A stretch of 11,513 nt of DNA from a bacterium (GTDB taxonomy: Bacteria; Electryoneota; JAOADG01). The translations under genes were made by a program, and so were the position numbers. Each line of letters opens with the position of its first letter. Positions within the stretch are counted from its first letter, which is position 1. The notes under the pieces were generated by a model that was not told where the DNA came from, did not search any database, and saw only the letters and a program-made list of their open reading frames with translations. The stretch is from NCBI GenBank assembly GCA_026417415.1, contig JAOADG010000027.1, positions 1-11,513 of the forward strand. The letters are read 5' to 3'. Shown here one piece after another: positions 1-7,335 of this stretch.

Positions 1-804
1 GAAGCAGGTGCGAAACTGGAGCATGTAGGTTACGATACCGCAACGCACAATGATGCCTATCTTCTATTAGAGATTCCACGGGTAGCAAAACTTATTTCAA
101 AAGGAAAACGAAACCCATATCAAAAACAACTGTATTGGGAATGCTCCGATGTGAAATGGGGAAGAATAGATTGGTTACAAATTACAGAGTTGGATACTCT
201 TGCCCCGAAAGCCGATTGGCATAAAGAGTACAATCTCAAATTGAAAGATACTAGAGTAAGTATTGGGTTTATTCCTGTTCAGGATACCTCTCAAATGGGT
301 GTGACCGTAGCTTCAATTGTAGATGATAGCACTTCGGCTGCGGTAACTGCGGGGTTACAGAAAAACGATCGGATTGTACAGTTGGATTCTTTTGAGATAA
401 CAGATTATAGTAGTTTTTTAAAAGCAAGAAGTACAAAACAAAGAGGGGATTCAATCACCTTGGGAGTCATCCGAAATAGCAAACGACTCACTTTGCGCGG
501 AAAAATTCCACCCATTCAAGAATATGATGCTTTACCCAGAAGGTTCAAATCGGGTGCTGTAATCGCAAAAATCGTAGAAAACCAAGTGCATTTAGAAACT
601 TCACGTGTGAAAAAGATTACACTTTATCTTAATCAAAATCTGATGGATACCACCAAACCCATTCAAATTTATTGGAATCAAACACTACTCTATCACGATA
701 AATTGCCGCCACTCATCAATACGCGTTTACCAGAACCATTTTCACACACTTGGACAGATGCAGCATATCCAATCTATCACCCCTTGACTTTAGAAATCAA
801 ATAA
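1..804 (+). CDS. 3' part of a PDZ-domain serine-hydrolase-like protein (5' end outside window)
   Basis: The frame is open from base 1 to the TAA at 802-804 (267 codons visible), so the gene starts upstream. The ATG at 151 is internal and should not be taken as the start. A PDZ domain lies at about residues 97-170 of the visible part: a GVTV opening strand, AGLQKNDRIVQLD near 117-129, then GDSITLGVIRN. Before it, THND (15-18) followed by a helix and KRNPYQKQLYW (36-46) resembles the end of an alpha/beta-hydrolase (prolyl-oligopeptidase-like) domain; that H16 is the catalytic histidine is a guess. After the PDZ, a beta-rich tail (about 194-235, with LMDTTKPIQIYWNQ) resembles the C-terminal domain of secreted peptidase/esterase proteins common in Planctomycetes; this is family memory and not a search result. 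The catalytic serine would lie outside the window. It converges on the next gene. The PDZ call is firm; the hydrolase call is moderate. Confidence 0.7.
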   Translation, partial: EAGAKLEHVGYDTATHNDAYLLLEIPRVAKLISKGKRNPYQKQLYWECSDVKWGRIDWLQITELDTLAPKADWHKEYNLKLKDTRVSIGFIPVQDTSQMGVTVASIVDDSTSAAVTAGLQKNDRIVQLDSFEITDYSSFLKARSTKQRGDSITLGVIRNSKRLTLRGKIPPIQEYDALPRRFKSGAVIAKIVENQVHLETSRVKKITLYLNQNLMDTTKPIQIYWNQTLLYHDKLPPLINTRLPEPFSHTWTDAAYPIYHPLTLEIK

Positions 805-834
805 ACTATTGTTGACAACACTGTAAATAATAGT
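805..834. terminator. Weak AT-rich hairpin between convergent genes
   Basis: ACTATTGTT (805-813) pairs with AATAATAGT (826-834): nine pairs, one of them G-U, around a 12-nt loop. It sits directly after the stop codon of the hydrolase gene and 44 nt from the stop codon of the opposing gene. The stem has only one G-C pair and the tract that follows (ATTCTT) is not a good U-run, so termination here is only possible. I saw no stronger hairpin in 805-877. Confidence 0.25.
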
Positions 835-877
835 ATTCTTAGAGGAATATTCCGATACCGTTCACGAATCCGTTGGG

Positions 878-2857
878 TTAGGGAGTTTTTGAAAAGTCCC
901 AAAATAATCCTTTCATTATCGGTTTTCCTTGATAAGGGTATATCAACCGTTTTTTATTCTGATAAAGAGGGTTTTCATATTGATCCTTACCGTTAAGGTC
1001 CAAGCACAGCGCTGCGGTTAGCATTTCAGCACGGAGACCACTCTGGGACTGGTTTTGGCAAGCCCCTAATGATGCTCCCTTTGCATAGAAATCATTCCCA
1101 TCAAAATCTAGAAAGACACAAACACTGCTGTTCAGTGAAGTCCCGACAGCGTTAGCAGAAACTTGGTATCGGTCATTTCCTTTTTTGTCTTCAAAGACGC
1201 TGACCGAATAATCGTGAGCTGCACCCACTCCCATAGTCATCACAGATTGATAGGTGTCATCTCCGCTCCCATCGTGTAAATAACTAATTCCAAAATGGGC
1301 TGTAGCAGATTGAGAGTACCAAACCCCTCGGTAACTATCATTCCCTTCCACATCATCCAAAATTCCAATTCCATACCAATAACCGACAGCTTGACAAAAT
1401 ACACCACCCCAATACTGGTCATCTCCTTTACCATCTAATAACATTCCGACTCCCCCAGCAAGGGAACGACCATCTAAAAAATCGCGCCTAAAACCAAAAC
1501 CTGCACCTTGTGCCATTGAACTATTGTGCTCTTTGGTCTGTGAACTTGGAAATACAATGGTGGAATCGTTCGCTAAATAACGGTCGTTTCCGAATTGATC
1601 CCATAATAAACCAACCCCTTTTGGAAAACCACATCCTTGCGCTTCAAGAAAACAGTGGTATTCGTCATTGCCATTCAAATCTGCTAAAACGCCACATCCA
1701 AAATAACCAAACCCTTGTCCACCACCGACCAGTTCGTAATGATCGTTTCCTTCTGCATCTATTAATGCTCCAAAGCCGCCACAACCTGCACCTTGGGAAT
1801 AGAAACCTTTGTGGAGGTACCGATCATCCCCTCGGTGGTCATACACCAATCCATACCCTAACATTCCAACGCCAAAAGCGGGTTCGTCTGCAGAAGCGGA
1901 GTACACATCATCCCCTTCAAAGTCAAGGATAATGCTTACTGGAAATGAATCTTCAAAACTTGCACCCCCTTGGGGATAGAAACTATTCCCAGAAAAATCC
2001 AAATGGAGCAATAGGTGCTCATTTGGATGATCAATGACTGATTGAATCCCTTGATTGATGCTAATCCATCCATATTTGGTTGGGTACGACCAGTGAAGAG
2101 TTTTGTAAACGATAGTATTCAATTGTAAAGAATCAATAATTCCATCAAGGGTGCGGTTAAGATCTTCTATTCCAGCATAGAAAGGAAAAAAATTTACTTT
2201 TTGAAGTGATGAAATTTGTTGATAAAACAACCGCCATTCTTCTTCTTCGGGTTTTGGTATCGAATCTTGTTGGATGGTTTTTTCAAAAGGTTCACGTAAT
2301 GTCTGGAGGATTTGACTTTTTTCGTCTGCTGAGAATGAAGAGAGTGCTAATTCACGCTTTTTAAGAAAACTATGAATGGATAACAATAGGAGTGCCAATG
2401 GTTTTTTTAAGGAAGGGGGAAGATCGGATGGAAACTCCGTATAGTTCGTTCCATTTAGTAAATTGATAGCTCTTTCAAAGGCAGAATCAAGGGTAGCTTG
2501 CTGTTGAAGATGCTCCAACAATGAGGGTTCAATCAATGTTCGTACACTCCCGTAGCCGATGATGGGTGTTAAAAAAGTACCGATGCTGTGAACTTTTTTA
2601 GGATTGGATAGAAAGTATTCGCGATAATGTTTTTCCCAAAAGGGGATTCTGGTCGGTTCAAGAAACCAACGGTCAAAAATTGGTAGTCGTTCTATGGTCC
2701 CACTACGGTATTGCCAAAACTGGGGATCCACACGAAACGTGGTGGGTTCTAGTCCCAACACGGTCAAACATTGGTTTACCCGATCTTGTGAAAAGCCGTT
2801 TTGCCCTGTCAACAATATTATGAACACTAAACCAATAAGATAAAATGGACGTATCAT
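878..2857 (-). CDS. Secreted repeat protein with ~12 D-x-x-G-[N/D]-D-x-Y repeats
   Basis: 659 residues, start ATG at 2857, with AAGGA 8 nt upstream (2866-2870). The N-terminus is a signal peptide: R3, a hydrophobic stretch at about 5-17, and probable cleavage near 24 after GFSQ. Residues 25-280 look mostly helical and match nothing I recognise. From about 286 to 627 the protein is a tandem repeat of ~27 residues, each with a [L/D]D-x-x-G-[N/D]-D-x-Y turn followed by a glycine- and glutamine-rich strand such as SQGAGCGGFGALID. This is typical of a beta-solenoid, and the clustered Asp/Asn could bind calcium. The repeat is not the RTX nonapeptide (GGxGxDxLx) and its period is three times longer. 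I recall similar repeats in uncharacterised secreted proteins of environmental bacteria, which I cannot verify here. No enzyme motif is visible; a surface or periplasmic structural or binding role is only inferred. It is divergent from the cyclase gene. Confidence 0.85.
   Translation of the reverse strand: MIRPFYLIGLVFIILLTGQNGFSQDRVNQCLTVLGLEPTTFRVDPQFWQYRSGTIERLPIFDRWFLEPTRIPFWEKHYREYFLSNPKKVHSIGTFLTPIIGYGSVRTLIEPSLLEHLQQQATLDSAFERAINLLNGTNYTEFPSDLPPSLKKPLALLLLSIHSFLKKRELALSSFSADEKSQILQTLREPFEKTIQQDSIPKPEEEEWRLFYQQISSLQKVNFFPFYAGIEDLNRTLDGIIDSLQLNTIVYKTLHWSYPTKYGWISINQGIQSVIDHPNEHLLLHLDFSGNSFYPQGGASFEDSFPVSIILDFEGDDVYSASADEPAFGVGMLGYGLVYDHRGDDRYLHKGFYSQGAGCGGFGALIDAEGNDHYELVGGGQGFGYFGCGVLADLNGNDEYHCFLEAQGCGFPKGVGLLWDQFGNDRYLANDSTIVFPSSQTKEHNSSMAQGAGFGFRRDFLDGRSLAGGVGMLLDGKGDDQYWGGVFCQAVGYWYGIGILDDVEGNDSYRGVWYSQSATAHFGISYLHDGSGDDTYQSVMTMGVGAAHDYSVSVFEDKKGNDRYQVSANAVGTSLNSSVCVFLDFDGNDFYAKGASLGACQNQSQSGLRAEMLTAALCLDLNGKDQYENPLYQNKKRLIYPYQGKPIMKGLFWDFSKTP
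977..1999 (-). repeat. Twelve-copy ~27-codon repeat within the secreted protein
   Basis: Copies of the D-x-x-G-[N/D]-D-x-Y core begin at residues 287 (DFSGNSFY, degenerate), 312 (DFEGDDVY), 340 (DHRGDDRY), 367 (DAEGNDHY), 393 (DLNGNDEY), 420 (DQFGNDRY), 475 (DGKGDDQY), 502 (DVEGNDSY), 529 (DGSGDDTY), 557 (DKKGNDRY), 584 (DFDGNDFY) and 620 (DLNGKDQY). Spacings are 25, 28, 27, 26, 27, 55, 27, 27, 28, 27 and 36. The 55-residue gap equals two periods and suggests a worn-out or insert-bearing copy near 447-462 (AQGAGFGFRRDFLDG). The DNA copies are clearly diverged, so this is an old protein-level repeat and not a recent tandem duplication. Confidence 0.9.
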
Positions 2858-2922
2858 TCAATGTATCCTTCTGTAATTGGAATCGTTTTGAAATCATGAA
2901 AGTGAACAATAAACGCAAATCA

Positions 2923-2938
2923 TGTGAGTAATATCAAA
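2923..2938. promoter_or_regulatory. Possible CRP/FNR-family operator
   Basis: TGTGA-GTAATA-TCAAA matches the E. coli CRP half-site pair TGTGA-N6-TCACA at 9 of 10 positions. It lies about 73 nt upstream of the repeat-protein start codon and 135 nt upstream of the cyclase start codon. A link to cyclic-nucleotide signalling is attractive because the adjacent gene is a nucleotide cyclase, but this is one short motif in AT-rich DNA and the organism's own CRP specificity is unknown. Confidence 0.3.
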
Positions 2939-2974
2939 TGTAAAATAAACAGCGTTCAAAACATAGATACAAAT

Positions 2975-3004
2975 TTGAATTTTTCTTCTTATTTTTCATA
3001 TTAA
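2975..3004 (+). promoter_or_regulatory. Weak sigma-70-type promoter candidate for the cyclase gene
   Basis: TTGAAT (2975-2980) and TATTAA (2999-3004) are 18 nt apart, each matching four of six consensus bases. Transcription would start near 3011 and leave a leader of about 55 nt. In DNA this AT-rich such matches are common, so confidence is low. Confidence 0.25.
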
Positions 3005-3065
3005 TTGCAATCACCTAAAAATCAAATTCTTCAGATAACATTTCCGATCATTTTTAGAGGTTTCT

Positions 3066-6000
3066 ATGTTTAAAGATCCTTTATCTACACTTTCTAGTGA
3101 TTTAGAGCGTTTAGCAGATTTATTATCTCCATCAGCAAAAACAAAAATTGAATTTTTAGAAGGTGAGCGACGTGAAGTTGCAATTCTTTTTATTGATATT
3201 CACGGATTTTCTACCCTATCAGAAAAAATTGATCATGAACAACTCCATAAGTTAATGTTTGGAGTGATGAAAACCTTGGCAGGTGTAATTGAGCAGCATG
3301 GTGGGTACGTGGATAAATTTGAAGGTGACTTGATTATGGCACTGTTCGGAGCCCAAATGGCTTCTGAAAATGACAGTATTCGTGCGGTCCATTGTGGTAT
3401 GAAATTGTTTGAAGTGTTAGAAGAAATCAATAAACTCCTAAAATCTAAAATGGATATTCAACTTGGAGCAAGGATTGGCATCAATTTTGGTTGGGTTACT
3501 GTAGCACCGGATCCAAGCGGGCATCTAACTGCGATGGGTGATGATGTGAATTTGGCAGCAAGGTTAGAGTCCACCGCAGAAGTCAACACCATTCAAGTAT
3601 CCGAAAGTGTAGTGAAAGAGTGTGGAGAATACTTTGAATGGAAGGACTTGGGATACATTAAGGTCAAAGGGAAATCTGAAGCGGTTCATGTGTTTCGCCC
3701 AATCGGCTTTGGAAACACTTCATTAGAGCGATGGAGAAGATCGCAAGTAGTAGAAACCTTACCATTAACCGGGCGAGATACAGAACTCAATCTACTTATT
3801 CAGTATTGGCAAAACGCAATTTCTAAAGAGCGCAGTTCAACAGAAGGGTGGTATCAACCGGAATTCATTGAAATATCTGGGGATGCAGGGATTGGAAAAT
3901 CGCGCTTGATGCACGAATTAGAAAAATTTGTCACCAATGTAATTCCTGATACCATTGTCTTAAAAGGAAATACCACCTATATTGCACAACCTCCATTCTG
4001 GCTGTGGACTACCTTGCTGAAAAAATTTTTCTTTACCAGTAGCACCGAAACCAATCAGCATCAATTTGAGAGTGGAATAGAAGCATTAACTTCAATCTTG
4101 CCTTCTGAACAAAAAGAAATGCTTTACAAAAACATTCCTTATCTCCAAAATTTGGTTTCCTTGCCGATTCAATCCAAAACGTTGCAAGCGTTGGATGATA
4201 AAACCTTGCGTGCTGAAACTATCTTCGTGATTCGGAACTTCTTAAAATTTTTAGCATTCCATAAACCACTGTTGGTGTTGTTGGAAGATTTGCATTGGCT
4301 TGATAGTGGTTCACATGAAGCCCTTGAGTTTTCGTTGAAGAATCTTCATTCACGTCATCCCATTGTATTTGTGGGTACTTGCCGTAGCGATTATGATGAT
4401 GGAAGACCGGTTCAACTTTTTGCAGAGTCCAGCGGAATTATTCCCAAGGTAGTGAAAATGAAACCTTTGTTGGATGAGGATGCAGAAGCATTGGCGAAGG
4501 TTTTATTGTTCACTTATGATAAGACAGCATATAGAATTGATGATGAAGTGTTGCAGAAATTGGTTCGTTATTCACAAGGAAACCCCTTTTATTTAGAAGA
4601 GTTGTCTTTGGATTGGTTAGAATCAGGATTGCTGGAGAACCAAAATGGAATCTTTCGTTTGGTGCGTCCAGTCAGCGATTCAAAAGTTCCGACCAGCATC
4701 GCCAGTTTGTTGCGTGCGCGAATGGATCGTCTGAATAAAGAAGAAAGACAAGCATTGCAAGAGTGTTCCGTTTTAGGAATCGAGTTCACTCAATTGTTAT
4801 TTAAACATGTTCGCGAGAAAATAGAAGAGCATGACACAGGTGACCTGTATCTTAAAGAACTGGAATTGCGAAGTTTTATCAAGAGTTTACTTTCCGTAAA
4901 AGACATCTTGTATCGTTTTCGTTTGACCACTACCAGAAATGTTGCCTACGAAACCATTCTTATTCACAATCGTGCGATTTTACATCGCTTGACAGCAGAA
5001 GCATTAGAAGAGTTAGCAGGGGATCAAACGGAACTATTGAGTGGTTTAATGTCTTTTCATTTTGAGTTAGGTAACCAGATGGATAAAGCCATCTACTATG
5101 GTTTAATGGATTTGAAGCGACAAAAGCGAACCTTTCAAAATAAAGAAGGATACGAGTTGGCAAAGCGTCTCCTTCAACTATTGCAGGACTATAAAGAAGA
5201 ATGTACGGATTGGGAAGAACGATATTATGCCACGTTACTTCTCTATGAGGCAATTTGTGATACCTTAGGAAAACGGCAAGAACAGCGTTCTGCATTGGAT
5301 GAACTGGTACAGTTTACCGAGGGCTTAAACAATAGTTACAAATTGGTAGAAGTTTGGTTACGTGATGGAAACTACCATTATATCACAGCGAACTATGATA
5401 CCGCAAAACAAATCTATCTTAAAGCATTAGAATTGGCTCAACATGAGAAATACCAAGAATGGATTGCAGCCATTTATGGAAATCTTGGTCTGCTCTTTTT
5501 GGTGTCCAAAGAGTACGACAAAGCAGAACAAAATTTAGTCAATAGCATTGTATTGTATCATCGGTTAGGGGATAAGAGAAACGAAGCCATATTTTTAATG
5601 AACTTGGCAGGGCTATATCATCTACAAAAGCGATTGGATTTAGCAACCGAAAAACTCCAGCTAGCATTAGAAAAGTTTACCCTATTAGGCAATACACGAG
5701 CAATTGCCACCACTACAGCCAACTTTGCAGTGTTGCTTGAAAATCAAGGCCAATTGCAAGATGCCATATTGAAAAATGAGAGTGCGATTACGGTATTTAG
5801 AGAGATTGGTGATTTCAAAGGTGAAGCCATCGCTACCGCCAATTTGGGCTACTGCCAATGGAAAGTCAATGAGATATGGCAAGCCGAGTTGAATCTGAAA
5901 AAAGCAATTCAGATGCTCCAAGAAATCCAAGATTACTCTACACTTTCGCGAACCTATGTGAATTTAGCCGAAGTGTACGAACAAACACAACGGAAAAAAG

Positions 6001-6092
6001 AGTTGGCAGAAATTGTAAAAGAGGCACAACCCATTTGGGAAAAATTGAAAAAAACAGATGTGCTTACAAAATACAAAACCTTTATGGAATAA
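3066..6092 (+). CDS. Class III nucleotide cyclase - AAA ATPase - TPR fusion protein
   Basis: 1008 residues, cytoplasmic (no signal peptide or membrane segment), start supported by AGAGG 5 nt upstream. Residues about 36-213 form a class III cyclase domain: metal-binding D44 (LFIDIHGFS) and D88 (KFEGD), base-contacting K84 and T155 (LTAMGDD), and N162 and R166 (VNLAARLE). All six expected positions are filled, and the Lys/Thr pair fits an ATP-using (cAMP-forming) enzyme. Residues about 235-440 are a P-loop ATPase of the AAA_16/STAND-like type: Walker A GDAGIGKS (272-279) and Walker B VLLED (404-408). A helical region follows, then TPR-type repeats at about 760-985. The cyclase-ATPase-TPR layout is well known in many bacteria, where the C-terminal parts are thought to sense protein partners or control activity; the signal here is unknown. 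The gene overlaps the next by 35 nt, implying co-expression. Confidence 0.9.
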   Translation: MFKDPLSTLSSDLERLADLLSPSAKTKIEFLEGERREVAILFIDIHGFSTLSEKIDHEQLHKLMFGVMKTLAGVIEQHGGYVDKFEGDLIMALFGAQMASENDSIRAVHCGMKLFEVLEEINKLLKSKMDIQLGARIGINFGWVTVAPDPSGHLTAMGDDVNLAARLESTAEVNTIQVSESVVKECGEYFEWKDLGYIKVKGKSEAVHVFRPIGFGNTSLERWRRSQVVETLPLTGRDTELNLLIQYWQNAISKERSSTEGWYQPEFIEISGDAGIGKSRLMHELEKFVTNVIPDTIVLKGNTTYIAQPPFWLWTTLLKKFFFTSSTETNQHQFESGIEALTSILPSEQKEMLYKNIPYLQNLVSLPIQSKTLQALDDKTLRAETIFVIRNFLKFLAFHKPLLVLLEDLHWLDSGSHEALEFSLKNLHSRHPIVFVGTCRSDYDDGRPVQLFAESSGIIPKVVKMKPLLDEDAEALAKVLLFTYDKTAYRIDDEVLQKLVRYSQGNPFYLEELSLDWLESGLLENQNGIFRLVRPVSDSKVPTSIASLLRARMDRLNKEERQALQECSVLGIEFTQLLFKHVREKIEEHDTGDLYLKELELRSFIKSLLSVKDILYRFRLTTTRNVAYETILIHNRAILHRLTAEALEELAGDQTELLSGLMSFHFELGNQMDKAIYYGLMDLKRQKRTFQNKEGYELAKRLLQLLQDYKEECTDWEERYYATLLLYEAICDTLGKRQEQRSALDELVQFTEGLNNSYKLVEVWLRDGNYHYITANYDTAKQIYLKALELAQHEKYQEWIAAIYGNLGLLFLVSKEYDKAEQNLVNSIVLYHRLGDKRNEAIFLMNLAGLYHLQKRLDLATEKLQLALEKFTLLGNTRAIATTTANFAVLLENQGQLQDAILKNESAITVFREIGDFKGEAIATANLGYCQWKVNEIWQAELNLKKAIQMLQEIQDYSTLSRTYVNLAEVYEQTQRKKELAEIVKEAQPIWEKLKKTDVLTKYKTFME

Positions 6093-7335
6093 CCTGCTGA
6101 TCCACTGGTTTGGGTTAGCCATACTCCTGTTTTTTGTAAGTAACCATGTGGTTGCTAAAACCCATTTTCTTCAAACGGAACATTCGCTGCAACAAATTTT
6201 ACAGTTTGTCCAACCCAATGATACGATCAGATTATCCAAAGGGGAGTGGAAATTAATCCCTTCTGAATGGGTCGATTCGTTATGTGGTAATTGTTTGGAT
6301 GCTAAAGTAATGTCCAAGACCACCGTAGGATTAAAAATCACTACGCCGCTTACCATTCTTGGGGTTCATTGGGACTCTACCATCCTTAGAATGAACGCTG
6401 GATATGGAATATTCATTCACGCAGGAGGAACAGTCCATTTAGAAAACCTTGGAATCACAGGTGGGGTGCGCTCGGCTGATGGGAATGCAACGGATGCAGC
6501 AATTGTGGTAAGGAACTCAGAGGTGGTGATTAAAAATTGTCGTATCTTTAAGAACAATCATCGCATAGATACGCTGGTCGTAGGTGTTGCAGGTGTTGTC
6601 GGACGAGAAGGGAGCAAAATCGTGATGGAACAATGCACCATTGAAGAGACCAGTTGGGATGGCATTGCTTTGTACCGTGGTGCATCCTTAATTGCGAAGG
6701 ATCTACTCATTCAACAGGGACGAGGTGCAGGGATTGGGATAACTTGGGATGCAAATGCTTGGATTGAAAGAGTGACTGTACGTTCATTTTGGAAAGGGAT
6801 TGGTACCTTTGGAAATTCCGTAGCAACGGTGAAAAATAGCGTAATTCGGGAAAATTTAGGTTGGGGATTAATTGCTACAGGAACGTCCACACTCGTTGCA
6901 GAAAACAATGCGATAGTAAAAAACGGAAATTGTGGAGTTGGGGTATGGTCTGATTCTTGTACAATGAAACTATCCAATAACCTCATCGGCGAAAATGGCT
7001 GGAAAACCCAATGGGTATGCCCTTGTGTTGGGTTATGGAGAGTAGGTCGTGGAACGGTTCATTTGCGGTACAACCTGTTTTGGTTAAACGACTCAGGAGC
7101 CACAAAAGATGTGGATTGGGATATTACCCAAGATGATGCAGTCCCAGATTCTATACCCAATTGGGTTCAAGTGGGTAATCGCATTCTATTGGAAAGTCCA
7201 CTTGATGAACAAAATAATCCCAAACCCGATCAGTGGGAATGGCTTAAAAATGGTGGAGATCCAATGTTAGTCAATCGTGATGGAACAAGAAGCGGTTACG
7301 GCCCTTGGTTCGGTTCGTCAGCACCTACCCCTTGA
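6058..7335 (+). CDS. Secreted right-handed parallel beta-helix protein
   Basis: 425 residues. The start at 6058 is the only ATG in this frame upstream of the hydrophobic segment and lies inside the cyclase gene (35-nt overlap, +1 frame). No good Shine-Dalgarno precedes it, so translation is probably coupled. The signal peptide has K7, a hydrophobic core at about 13-28 and probable cleavage after VVA (33). Residues about 95-345 are pectin-lyase-like coils of 22-24 residues, with strand triplets such as VVIKNCRIFKNN (156-167) and AENNAIVKNG (281-290). A C-terminal DGTRSGYGPWFG (408-419) recalls the conserved end of many secreted beta-helix proteins. Eight cysteines remain after the signal peptide (76, 79, 161, 193, 292, 301, 321, 323), including CGNC and CPC, compatible with disulphides. 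No lyase or hydrolase catalytic set is evident, so the ligand is unknown. The end overlaps the opposite-strand Clp-like gene by 40 nt. Confidence 0.8.
   Translation: MCLQNTKPLWNNLLIHWFGLAILLFFVSNHVVAKTHFLQTEHSLQQILQFVQPNDTIRLSKGEWKLIPSEWVDSLCGNCLDAKVMSKTTVGLKITTPLTILGVHWDSTILRMNAGYGIFIHAGGTVHLENLGITGGVRSADGNATDAAIVVRNSEVVIKNCRIFKNNHRIDTLVVGVAGVVGREGSKIVMEQCTIEETSWDGIALYRGASLIAKDLLIQQGRGAGIGITWDANAWIERVTVRSFWKGIGTFGNSVATVKNSVIRENLGWGLIATGTSTLVAENNAIVKNGNCGVGVWSDSCTMKLSNNLIGENGWKTQWVCPCVGLWRVGRGTVHLRYNLFWLNDSGATKDVDWDITQDDAVPDSIPNWVQVGNRILLESPLDEQNNPKPDQWEWLKNGGDPMLVNRDGTRSGYGPWFGSSAPTP

Larger units (their letters stand above)
2858..3065. promoter_or_regulatory. Divergent intergenic region (repeat protein / cyclase)
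   Basis: These 208 AT-rich bases separate two genes transcribed away from each other, so both promoters should lie here. Visible elements are the minus-strand Shine-Dalgarno at 2866-2870, a CRP-like inverted repeat at 2923-2938, a weak plus-strand promoter candidate at 2975-3004, and the plus-strand Shine-Dalgarno AGAGG at 3056-3060 (5 nt before the cyclase ATG). I found no convincing minus-strand -35/-10 pair, no small ORF and no structured RNA. Confidence 0.7.

Noticed and set aside
844-853. Perfect 10-bp palindrome GGAATATTCC between the convergent genes
   Set aside because: It is short, has no loop or U-run, and palindromes of this size occur by chance in AT-rich DNA; there is no support for an operator downstream of both genes.
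1510-1932. A 140-codon open frame on the plus strand opposite the repeat protein
   Set aside because: It lies wholly antisense to the D-x-x-G-[N/D]-D-x-Y repeats. Its His/Asn/Leu-rich composition is what the reverse complement of those codons gives, and no ribosome binding site or protein motif is seen.
878-2857. Calling the repeat protein an RTX toxin or hemolysin-type calcium-binding protein
   Set aside because: GNDxY looks RTX-like, but the GGxGxDxLx nonapeptide series is absent, the period is ~27 residues and an N-terminal signal peptide is present, whereas RTX proteins use a C-terminal type I signal.
4960-5295. A 111-codon open frame on the minus strand inside the cyclase gene
   Set aside because: Fully antisense to well-supported helical/TPR coding sequence, with no motif or upstream signal.
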